NCBI GenBank assembly: GCA_026702635.1 | Contig: JAPPBZ010000246.1 | Span: 1 to 5,178, forward strand | Direction: 5' to 3' | Origin: Bacteroidota bacterium | GTDB lineage: Bacteria > Bacteroidota > Rhodothermia > Rhodothermales > Bin80 | DNA: 5,178 nucleotides | Part shown: one piece after another, positions 1-5,178 of the stretch | How positions within the stretch are numbered: position 1 is the first letter of the stretch | Layout of the letters: every line of letters begins with the position of its first letter | Notes under the pieces: model-generated | What the model saw: the letters and a program-made list of their open reading frames with translations, nothing else | Databases searched by the model: none | Told to the model about the DNA's origin: nothing | Translations under genes and position numbers: made by a program

Positions 1-920
1 CCACTGGGGCGCTCTAACATCTCCTCTGCGGGTTCTGGAGTGGGGGCTCCTTCAGGGCGGGGGAGCCGCAGGGTTGAATTCGCCAGAAAAAGGACATCAT
101 AATCAGCAAGGCTCTCTGGATTCAGCACATTGGCATCCTCTGTCGTATCCACACGAAGTTCGGTCGTTTGACTCAGTGCCATCATAGCTTCTTTCTGCGC
201 CTCAATTGCAGCTCCATGCCGAAATCCATGCGTCGTGGTCAGCATGAGCACACGGATTTCCTCATGTGTTTCTGAGGTCGCCATCATCTCAGCAAGAGAT
301 TCATAAACATCTTCTTGGATGGGACGAATCCGTACATTTTTGAAAGCTACACGTGAACTATCGTCATGATTCTGGAATCCAATAAAGCCCTCTCGGCCCC
401 GACTGCCCATGTAATCATTGACCTTAACACCGTTATGCCATACTTCATATCTCTGTCCGGTGACACGAATACGAAAGTCATTCCACTCTCCAACGGGGTG
501 CGGATTTGAACGAAATGGCTTGCTGATTGCAAAAATGCTGCCAGTTTTGTGGTCGGGATCCCGGCTGTCATCAATCTGAATTTCATATCCTTCGTTGACT
601 GCAACCCATGGATCATCGGTTTTGGGAAATCTCACAAACACACCACTATTTGCGGTATACTTGTTCGCCATCCACTCAAGCTCTAATTCGAAATCACGGA
701 ATGACTTATCCTTGTAATAGAAGAGCCCCATTCCACCTCTGCTAAGCATAGATCCGTCCGCTTCCAGTGTAAATTCTCCAGGCCCTGCCTGATACCACCC
801 CTCAAGCGTCGAGCCATCAAAGAGAGATTGCCATTGTGCCTGGGCAGGCAAAACATTTCCCAGTGCAATCAGGAGCCCAATGCATGTCGCGCGTAGAATG
901 CCCGTAATTCTGCTTTTCAT
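1..920 (-). CDS. Exported DUF1080 (3-keto-disaccharide hydrolase) - ThuA-like fusion protein, C-terminus beyond window
   Basis: The frame is open from an ATG at 920 to the left edge (306 codons, no stop), so the C-terminus is missing. Residues 1-28 form a signal peptide: a basic start, a hydrophobic stretch around 11-24, and cleavage likely after AQA, so export to the periplasm is expected. Residues about 30-201 match the DUF1080 / 3-keto-disaccharide hydrolase fold, a concanavalin-like beta sandwich. Landmarks are LFDGSTLEGW (33-42), SGVFVR (92-97), GYEIQIDD (111-118), EWNDFRI (145-151), HNG (162-164), GFIGFQNH (178-185) and FKNVRIRPI (193-201). From about 221 a ThuA-like, glutamine-amidotransferase-type segment starts (IRVLMLTTTHGFRHGAAIE, 222-240), with DYDVLFLANST near 273-283. 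Members of both families are linked to breakdown of 3-keto sugars or trehalose; the substrate here is unknown. The gene starts 5 bases after the stop of the gene before it, so it is probably co-transcribed. The preceding AGAG is a poor ribosome site. Family assignment is strong; activity is inferred. Confidence 0.93.
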   Translation of the reverse strand, partial: MKSRITGILRATCIGLLIALGNVLPAQAQWQSLFDGSTLEGWYQAGPGEFTLEADGSMLSRGGMGLFYYKDKSFRDFELELEWMANKYTANSGVFVRFPKTDDPWVAVNEGYEIQIDDSRDPDHKTGSIFAISKPFRSNPHPVGEWNDFRIRVTGQRYEVWHNGVKVNDYMGSRGREGFIGFQNHDDSSRVAFKNVRIRPIQEDVYESLAEMMATSETHEEIRVLMLTTTHGFRHGAAIEAQKEAMMALSQTTELRVDTTEDANVLNPESLADYDVLFLANSTLRLPRPEGAPTPEPAEEMLERPS

Positions 921-925
921 AGTCT

Positions 926-1717
926 CTATTTATCAATAATTCCCAAATATCCTGCGTGTTGAAGCGCTGTATCAATTCCGCCCTCCATCATGACTGGCGC
1001 CACGCTCCCGTCTCCATTCTCATCTTGTCCTGTCCTGCATTTCTCTAATAGGTTTGCCATTGCACTTGCATGCTCACGAGCCATGCCAAGATTACCGTGA
1101 TAGTCTGTCTTAAGGATATTGATTGCCTGAGCGTAGGCTTCCAAGAGCCAACCGGTATCTGCACTTGTATTCCAGAAGCGGGAGGGGGCATCCCAGACAT
1201 GAGTGAGATCAATGCGTGGTTGACGCTCTCCTTTAGTTACGCCATCGCTGAGACGCATCCATCCAATGACATTGCTCAGGGAAGCCATGACATGATCTAC
1301 GTGTGCCTCATTTTCTGAATTGGAAAGCAACTCAATGACCGCACGCCCTCGTCCCATCATTCCGAGTTCTTTGGGATCTGCGACCAGTGGTGGATCGGAG
1401 CCGTGACGCCCGGAATGCGCTTCATCAAATTCAGTCCCATCAGTTTGCCATCTTGTTTTCCAGCCGTGGACTGCAGCGCCGCCAGTTTGAGTGAGTAAAC
1501 CGGAAGGCGATCCCCAGACTGTCTCTGCGATTATTTCGGCCTGGGCTTTGATCTCTTGAATTTCAGTAGCCTCCAAGGCGATTTGACTGGCTGCATGCGC
1601 TTGCATCAGCAAGTCATCAATATCCAACAGGTAAGCACCGGCCTGATCTTGTGCATGAGTAAGTAATGGCACTGTGACGATGAGTATGCAGCACAGTCTG
1701 CGTATGGCGTGAATCAT
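926..1717 (-). CDS. Exported helical protein of unknown function
   Basis: I do not recognise a named family. The 263-residue protein starts with a signal peptide (basic residues at 6-7, hydrophobic 8-20, likely cleavage after THA at 22), so it should be periplasmic or secreted. The mature part looks largely helical: an Ala/Glu-rich helix at 36-68 ending ETVWG, a Gly/His-rich loop at 78-110 (GGAAVHGWKTRW), a helix at 118-156, and helices at 186-203 and 209-228. A calcium-loop-like DENGDGSV follows at 232-239, then HAGYLG at 254-259. That loop has the D-x-N-x-D-G-x-V pattern of EF-hand or dockerin loops but lacks Glu at position 12. Ten histidines are scattered through it and there is no CxxCH, so covalent c-type heme is unlikely. 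The 40-69 and 209-230 helices look loosely alike (HA...A..A pattern), possibly an internal duplication. It lies between a creatininase-family gene (42-base gap) and DUF1080-ThuA (5-base gap), so it is probably translated from the same mRNA. No Shine-Dalgarno is visible. Confidence 0.85.
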   Translation of the reverse strand: MIHAIRRLCCILIVTVPLLTHAQDQAGAYLLDIDDLLMQAHAASQIALEATEIQEIKAQAEIIAETVWGSPSGLLTQTGGAAVHGWKTRWQTDGTEFDEAHSGRHGSDPPLVADPKELGMMGRGRAVIELLSNSENEAHVDHVMASLSNVIGWMRLSDGVTKGERQPRIDLTHVWDAPSRFWNTSADTGWLLEAYAQAINILKTDYHGNLGMAREHASAMANLLEKCRTGQDENGDGSVAPVMMEGGIDTALQHAGYLGIIDK

Positions 1718-1759
1718 GAGTGTGGATAACTTAAATGTCGCTCCAGTTCAACTAGAATG

Positions 1760-2527
1760 TTATTCATAAAGATCGGTATTATCCGTCGAGGCTAATTTGA
1801 CTAGGAATGTGCCTAGTTTTTGAGCCAGCGCATCAAGAAATCGCTTTCCTTGGCTACTTGACGCTCCACGGGGATCTCCAACACCCGTATCGTCCGTCAC
1901 CTCGCTCCAGCGCCGCTCTGCCCAGGCCCATCCTTCATGGAATTCAGGGATTTTCCATGAACGGACATTCCCATCTCCTGCCTCATCAAGCGGGAGGACA
2001 AGTTCGGGAGCGATCTCAAGCATGAGGCTTGTTTCAAGTTCTCCTGCATGATCGCCGGGGTTATTGAAGTAGTGTGCTGTATCAAGAGCCTTAAACCAGT
2101 TTATTTCACAGATAAAGAGCTTTGGATAATGAAATCCCACTTCCCGAACCATCTGGCGAAAATCATTTCCGCCATGTCCGTTCAGGATCACAAGTTTCGG
2201 AATCTCTTGTTGTTCAAGAACACGGGCGATATCTCCCATTAATGCCAATTGTGTGCTGGGCATCATATTCAAGTCCAGCTTTATATCCGGTTGTCCTGTG
2301 TTGACTCCGAAAGGGACAGTTGGCAATGCAACGACCCGTGCACCCTGCTCCCACGCAAACGCACAGGAATCTACTGCAATTCGATCCAGTTGCATATTAT
2401 CCGTGCCGTAGGGCAGGTGGGTATTATGTGCTTCCGTAGCTCCCCAGGGGAGTACGGCAACCTGGAAGTTGGTCTCCTTGACTGATTTCCAATTGGTTTC
2501 TTGAAGCACGTATGGTCGGGCACTCAC
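1760..2527 (-). CDS. Creatininase-family metal-dependent amidohydrolase
   Basis: The 255-residue product has the normal length for the creatininase / creatinine amidohydrolase family and no signal peptide, so it is cytoplasmic. Metal-ligand motifs are intact: LPWGATEAHNTHLPYGTD (26-43) supplies Glu32, His34 and Asp43, NGHGGN (116-121) supplies His118, and HAGELETS (160-167) supplies an acidic ligand, Glu163 or Glu165. As I recall it, true creatininase reads GHYEN at the second motif and takes a ligand Glu from it. The GHGGN form here is the one common in other branches (for example MftE-like and ArfB-like proteins), so creatinine is not a safe substrate call; a cyclic amide, formamide or peptide bond is possible. 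The start is GTG at 2527. A stop codon lies in frame just upstream (2537-2539), so no longer start is possible, and no internal Met is near. Only one base separates it from the stop of the upstream lipoprotein gene, which suggests translational coupling, especially as no Shine-Dalgarno is evident. Confidence 0.93.
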   Translation of the reverse strand: MSARPYVLQETNWKSVKETNFQVAVLPWGATEAHNTHLPYGTDNMQLDRIAVDSCAFAWEQGARVVALPTVPFGVNTGQPDIKLDLNMMPSTQLALMGDIARVLEQQEIPKLVILNGHGGNDFRQMVREVGFHYPKLFICEINWFKALDTAHYFNNPGDHAGELETSLMLEIAPELVLPLDEAGDGNVRSWKIPEFHEGWAWAERRWSEVTDDTGVGDPRGASSSQGKRFLDALAQKLGTFLVKLASTDNTDLYE

Positions 2528-2528
2528 G

Positions 2529-2987
2529 CTACTGGGTCACAATCAAGACTAAATCGTACTCATGGTCAAGGATTTGAATGGGGCCTTGATAATAAGGGAC
2601 AATCAACCGCCCTTTACTATCACGGGATAATTCTGTGGAGTTAAACGTGAGATAACCACCATCATTGGTGCCTCGGAACGTGTAATCCTGCATAATCCGA
2701 TTGGATGTTACACTTCTTTCCAATTCGTATCGACGCACCTCATCAAAATCTTGCCCTACACGCAGGGAAACGTTTGTGATTTCGTAGCTACGGCGGATAC
2801 GAACGGTAGCGGGTGTGGTCCCTTGCTGAGATCCCTCTATAAAGACCCATGCCCGTTTCACCTGAACAGGTCCAGAAGAGGTTGAATCCTTAGGAGCCCG
2901 AGAGGTAACCGTTACTCCAAGGGGAGTCGTTATACAGCCCCAGAGTAGCACTGCCAGAAGTATAATCAGAATTGGGTAGTGCCTCAT
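2529..2987 (-). CDS. Small lipoprotein with PEGA-like segment
   Basis: I choose the ATG at 2987 (152 residues) over the GTG at 3041 because it places a classical lipoprotein signal at the very N-terminus: Met-Arg-His, a hydrophobic run at 5-16, then LLWGC with Cys18 as the predicted lipidated residue. Trp at -2 is unusual for a lipobox, so processing is likely but not certain. A Ser/Pro-rich linker (about 30-42) leads to VKRAWVFIEGSQQGTTPATV (43-62) and a following strand-rich stretch to about 90. This resembles a PEGA repeat (V.I.G...GTTPA.V......V.L..G), a small beta domain often found on surface proteins. The rest (about 100-152) is beta-rich and unassigned. It is the first gene of the minus-strand cluster and ends one base before the creatininase-family start. 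Its role is unknown; a surface or structural part is only a guess. Confidence 0.75.
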   Translation of the reverse strand: MRHYPILIILLAVLLWGCITTPLGVTVTSRAPKDSTSSGPVQVKRAWVFIEGSQQGTTPATVRIRRSYEITNVSLRVGQDFDEVRRYELERSVTSNRIMQDYTFRGTNDGGYLTFNSTELSRDSKGRLIVPYYQGPIQILDHEYDLVLIVTQ

Positions 2988-3091
2988 CAGTGTGTTAACG
3001 ACCTGAAGTGGGAATATACGATAGGGTAGGCGATAAAGCACGAATGGTTAAACCTGTATGTAGTTATCGTCAAATGAGCACGCCAACGAAG

Positions 3092-3127
3092 GTATGAAGC
3101 ACGAGTGAACTCGTCCATGGAGCATAC
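3092..3127. repeat. Nested inverted repeat
   Basis: GTATG (3092-3096) pairs with CATAC (3123-3127), and inside it ACGAGT (3101-3106) pairs with ACTCGT (3109-3114) across only two bases. As DNA, the inner 14 bases form an operator-like dyad. As RNA, the inner stem would have to open one pair to form a loop. It lies about 110 bases before the lipoprotein start, within the divergent control region. Function is unknown. Confidence 0.4.
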
Positions 3128-3130
3128 AAT

Positions 3131-3146
3131 CGATTTTCCAAAATCG
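3131..3146. promoter_or_regulatory. 16-base dyad, candidate operator
   Basis: CGATTTT (3131-3137), two bases, then AAAATCG (3140-3146) form a perfect 7-bp inverted repeat with a 2-base centre. Such compact dyads are typical binding sites for dimeric helix-turn-helix regulators. It sits about 145 bases upstream of the lipoprotein start. No regulator gene is in the window and I cannot name a family from the site. An alternative is a short hairpin with a TCCA loop in a transcript. Confidence 0.4.
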
Positions 3147-3201
3147 GAATCCAGCCAATACCTTTGGTCCCGACGTGGAAGGGACATGGCATCCCACCCG
3201 A

Positions 3202-3275
3202 TAACATATAACCAGCACAGCGCCTTAGCGTCTAACATATGTTTTACCAGGCTCACTCGATTAGGCTATATGTTA
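3202..3275. repeat. Three copies of TAACATAT around a 10-base palindrome
   Basis: TAACATAT occurs at 3202-3209 and again at 3233-3240, 31 bases apart (about three helical turns). Its reverse complement ATATGTTA is at 3268-3275. The second copy belongs to the perfect palindrome AACATATGTT (3234-3243). AACATAT at 3203-3209 can also pair with ATATGTT at 3237-3243, so either a set of operators or an RNA stem is possible. The helical phasing of the first two copies slightly favours DNA binding. Confidence 0.35.
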
Positions 3276-3282
3276 CGGCTTA

Positions 3283-3322
3283 CTTGCATCTACGATCAGC
3301 ACGGAAATCACGTAGAGGCAAG
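3283..3322. repeat. 11-bp imperfect hairpin
   Basis: CTTGC (3283-3287) pairs with GCAAG (3318-3322) and TCTACG (3289-3294) pairs with CGTAGA (3311-3316), with one A-G mismatch between the two helices. A 16-base loop lies between. This is the longest stem in the gap and the least likely of them to arise by chance. It is not followed by a T-run, so it is not an intrinsic terminator. It could belong to a structured leader or small RNA. Confidence 0.4.
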
Positions 3323-3453
3323 GTCCTATATATTCACGGGAAAACCGCGCATTAGCATCTCCAGAGTAGGGAGAGGGTCGCAGAACGATGACCGCAGTAG
3401 CCATCAAGGTCGTTATTGTATCTCACGGATCACGCCCGTATTGGGAAACCGAA

Positions 3454-3530
3454 AATCCTACAAGACATATGGTCAGGTCAAGGATCGGCAATTATCATAT
3501 GTGATGGGCTGGCCAGGAGCAGGTAGGATT
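3454..3530. repeat. Nested stems enclosing 61 bases
   Basis: AATCCTAC (3454-3461) pairs exactly with GTAGGATT (3523-3530). Inside it ACATATG (3465-3471) pairs exactly with CATATGT (3496-3502). The two stems nest in the order expected for a folded RNA. The element lies 140-217 bases upstream of the sugar-porter start, so if it is transcribed with that gene it would be in its 5' leader. No riboswitch class is recognised. Stems of this length at this spacing can arise by chance. Confidence 0.3.
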
Positions 3531-3670
3531 CTCCATTTTCTTCGTGTAAACGGATGTTCTTTATCAGCGACCTGTTGCTTTATTCCACCGGGATTTATCT
3601 TTTTGACCGTTCAATTTGGTATTCTGCTCGGATTAACGCAATTTGGGAAGAATTTAAACCGTAAATACGA

Positions 3671-5029
3671 ATGACTCGTGTAATTTGGGCCTCCATTGTC
3701 GCTGCGCTTGGCGGCTTGCTATTTGGATTTGACACAGCTGTAATCTCAGGAGCGGAGGGTGCCCTTCGAGACTTATATGATCCGACGTATCAGTATCTAA
3801 GCTCCATATTTGGCACACCTGCGTTCTGGCATGGTGCGCTTGTCGCCAGTGCACTGGTAGGGACGATCATCGGATCCCTAGCCTTCGCGAAACCTGCTGA
3901 TCGTTATGGACGCCGTGTAATGTTGATGGTCATGGGGCTTCTCTATTTGGTTTCGGCACTCGGGAGTGCTGTGGCGTGGAACGCGGAATCGTTTACGCTC
4001 TTTCGCTTGATCGGAGGATTAGGCGTTGGTGGGGCATCAGTAGTTGCCCCAATGTACGTAGCTGAAATTGCTCCGGCCCATATGCGGGGGCGACTCGTGG
4101 CGATGGTGCAGCTTAATATCGTACTGGGGATACTGGTTGCATACCTATCTAATTACATTATTGCTTCATTTGAATTGGGGAGTGCTGAATGGCGCTGGAT
4201 GTTTGGAGTAGAAGCCGTCCCTGCACTTGCCTTCACGCTGCTGCTCTTCACTAACCCCAGAAGTCCGAGATGGCTCGTGGCACAGGGACGCGACGATGAA
4301 GCGGAGGGCGTGTTGCTGGATATAGGAGGAAGCGGGTTTGATGTTACGAAAGAACTCAGTGCGATCCGCTCATCGCTTGTAGAAGCACGTGACCATTTGA
4401 CAGAAAAATTCTTTCAGCGCAAGTACCTCAAGCCAATTCTTCTTGCGGTAGCTATCGCTGCATTCAACCAGCTCTCTGGGATCAATGCGCTCATCTACTA
4501 CACCCGTCGGATCTTTGAAATGGCTGGGGCATCCGGTACGTCCGCACTTTTGCAATCTGTGATCATCGGCGGAGTCAATCTGATTATGACTGCTGCTGCT
4601 CTTATGGTCATTGACAAGCTTGGACGCAAGAAGCTCATGCTCACGGGATCTATCGGGTATATCCTAAGCCTGGGAGCGACTGCCGTTGCCTTCTATACTG
4701 ATACGACAGGCCCTGTCGTATTGGCAAGTCTCATCGTATTCATCGCATCGCATGCATTTGGACAAGGTGCCGTGATTTGGGTATTCATTGGTGAAATATT
4801 CCCCAACAGCATCCGGGCTCGCGGACAAAGTCTCGGCAGCTTTGTACACTGGATTATGGCCGCAATCATCTCTCTGACGTTCCCGATGATTGCAGAAGTT
4901 TCAGGCGCAAATATTTTTGCATTTTACGCACTGTGCATGGTCGGGCAACTGTTATGGGTCATTCTTGTAATGCCTGAGACAAAGGGGATTCCACTCGAAG
5001 AGATGAATAAGAAGTTAGGGATCAAGTAA
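3671..5029 (+). CDS. MFS sugar porter (GLUT/XylE-like, probably proton-coupled)
   Basis: This is a complete 452-residue inner-membrane transporter of the sugar porter family with 12 predicted helices. In order: GGLLFGFDTAVISGA in helix 1 (14-28), DRYGRR in the 2-3 loop (77-82), RLIGGLGVGG (112-121), the PMYVAEIAPAHMRGRL signature (127-142), PRSPRWL (196-202), NQLSGINALIYY (266-277), DKLGRKK (315-321), GQGAVIWVFIGEIFPNSIRA (364-383) and PETKG (435-439). Asp21 and Arg112 align with the pair that couples protons in E. coli XylE, which favours sugar:H+ symport. Of the XylE sugar-contact positions as I recall them, Gln147, Gln267, Asn272 and Trp370 are kept, but the first Gln of the QQ pair is Asn266, and Gln175 and Gln415 become Ile154 and His393. 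The sugar may therefore differ from xylose or glucose. The start gives the usual short N-terminus; the leader is A-rich without Shine-Dalgarno. Six bases separate it from the next gene, so they are probably co-transcribed. Confidence 0.96.
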   Translation: MTRVIWASIVAALGGLLFGFDTAVISGAEGALRDLYDPTYQYLSSIFGTPAFWHGALVASALVGTIIGSLAFAKPADRYGRRVMLMVMGLLYLVSALGSAVAWNAESFTLFRLIGGLGVGGASVVAPMYVAEIAPAHMRGRLVAMVQLNIVLGILVAYLSNYIIASFELGSAEWRWMFGVEAVPALAFTLLLFTNPRSPRWLVAQGRDDEAEGVLLDIGGSGFDVTKELSAIRSSLVEARDHLTEKFFQRKYLKPILLAVAIAAFNQLSGINALIYYTRRIFEMAGASGTSALLQSVIIGGVNLIMTAAALMVIDKLGRKKLMLTGSIGYILSLGATAVAFYTDTTGPVVLASLIVFIASHAFGQGAVIWVFIGEIFPNSIRARGQSLGSFVHWIMAAIISLTFPMIAEVSGANIFAFYALCMVGQLLWVILVMPETKGIPLEEMNKKLGIK

Positions 5030-5035
5030 CCTCGA

Positions 5036-5178
5036 ATGCTTTCGCTATTCGACTTTATTGTAATTACCGTCTATCTGGTCGGTATCGCGATTCTGGGTAT
5101 CCGGTTGGGTGGGCGCCAGCGGTCAACGGATGACTACTTTTTGGGAGGACGAGATCTTCCTTGGTGGGCAGTCTGTTT
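5036..5178 (+). CDS. Sodium:solute symporter (SSS) family protein, N-terminal fragment
   Basis: Only the first 47 codons are in the window; the frame runs off the right edge. It begins with the first membrane helix (residues about 4-22, LFDFIVITVYLVGIAILGI) and continues with GGRQRSTDDYFLGGRDLPWW (25-44). The D-D-Y-F-L-G-G-R-x-L-P-W-W stretch after helix 1 is the hallmark N-terminal motif of SSS transporters such as SglT and its relatives. These import sugars, acids or other small solutes with sodium. It starts 6 bases after the sugar-porter stop, without a clear Shine-Dalgarno, so it is probably in the same transcript. The substrate cannot be deduced from this fragment. Confidence 0.9.
   Translation, partial: MLSLFDFIVITVYLVGIAILGIRLGGRQRSTDDYFLGGRDLPWWAVC

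Larger units (their letters stand above)
2988..3670. other. Long divergent intergenic region, no supported gene
   Basis: About 680 bases separate the divergent lipoprotein and sugar-porter starts, so promoters for both blocks should lie here. On the minus strand a TATATT hexamer (3013-3018) sits about 25 bases before the lipoprotein ATG, without a good -35 partner. TTGACG on the same strand (near 3072-3077) has only a poor -10 at 17 bases. On the plus strand TGGTATTCT (3617-3625) resembles an extended -10 without a matching -35. None is firm. No tRNA, rRNA, tmRNA, RNase P or SRP RNA signature was seen. The stretch 3092-3530 carries several inverted repeats, listed separately, which could be operators or a structured transcript. 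A plus-strand frame of 189 codons (3105-3674) is discussed in the findings and is not called as a gene. Confidence 0.7.

Noticed and set aside
232..290. A separate ThuA gene rather than a fusion
   Set aside because: The reading frame is continuous with DUF1080 and shows no stop, start or gap between the two domains.
347..868. Two short minus-strand frames inside the DUF1080 region
   Set aside because: They are out-of-frame shadows of the DUF1080-ThuA frame, which is continuous from 920 to 1 with family motifs throughout.
1070..1318. Plus-strand open frame of 82 codons
   Set aside because: It lies fully inside the unknown exported protein gene on the other strand and has no family features, so it is a shadow.
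1807..2485. Several short open frames on both strands inside the creatininase-family gene
   Set aside because: The real gene has intact catalytic motifs over its whole length, and these frames have none.
2988..3041. N-terminal extension of the lipoprotein from a GTG at 3041
   Set aside because: The 18 extra residues would push the hydrophobic segment and Cys away from the N-terminus and spoil the lipoprotein signal. The ATG at 2987 fits much better.
2987..3256. Minus-strand open frame of 89 codons in the divergent gap
   Set aside because: It has no recognisable motif and an unusual composition, overlaps the inverted-repeat region, and ends inside the likely lipoprotein start region.
3283..3322. 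Intrinsic terminator
   Set aside because: The hairpin has a long loop and no following T-run on either strand, and no gene ends beside it.
3603..3636. TTGACC as a -35 element for the sugar porter
   Set aside because: No acceptable -10 hexamer occurs 16-18 bases downstream; the nearest AT-rich hexamers are at wrong spacings.
2988..3670. CRISPR array or insertion sequence in the gap
   Set aside because: There is no regular long direct repeat with spacers, no transposase frame, and no matching terminal inverted repeats with target duplication.

Overview
The window looks like part of a carbohydrate-utilisation locus from a free-living Gram-negative bacterium. Two divergent gene blocks flank a gene-poor stretch of about 680 bases. 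GC content is moderate. Shine-Dalgarno sequences are absent or poor in front of most starts. The set of exported proteins (DUF1080-ThuA, a lipoprotein, an SSS symporter and a GLUT/XylE-type sugar porter) resembles Bacteroidota/Rhodothermota or Planctomycetes-type genomes. No phylogenetic marker is present, so this placement is an inference only.

The left block (1-2987) is read on the minus strand. In transcription order it holds a small lipoprotein with a PEGA-like segment (2987 to 2529), a creatininase-family metal-dependent amidohydrolase (2527 to 1760), an exported helical protein of unknown function (1717 to 926), and an exported DUF1080 (3-keto-disaccharide hydrolase) plus ThuA-like fusion (920 to beyond base 1). 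Gaps of 1, 42 and 5 bases suggest one operon. The DUF1080-ThuA gene runs off the left edge. It is 306 codons long in the window and is the largest left-block gene.

The middle (2988-3670) contains no gene I can support. It must hold the divergent control signals for both blocks. It is rich in short inverted repeats, including a 16-base dyad, a 10-base palindrome with related octamers, an 11-bp imperfect hairpin and a nested pair of stems. It also contains a 189-codon open frame that overlaps the next gene by ATGA, but its composition is not protein-like. This is the part of the window most worth a computational second look.

The right block (3671 to the end) is read on the plus strand. It holds a complete 452-residue sugar porter of the major facilitator superfamily and, 6 bases later, the first 47 codons of a sodium:solute symporter-family protein.

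A plausible working model, by inference, is that the exported DUF1080-ThuA protein processes an oxidised (3-keto) glycoside in the periplasm and that one or both transporters import the resulting sugar or acid. The creatininase-family enzyme would handle a linked amide or cyclic substrate. The unknown protein and the lipoprotein have no assignable role. Nothing in the window identifies the substrate.
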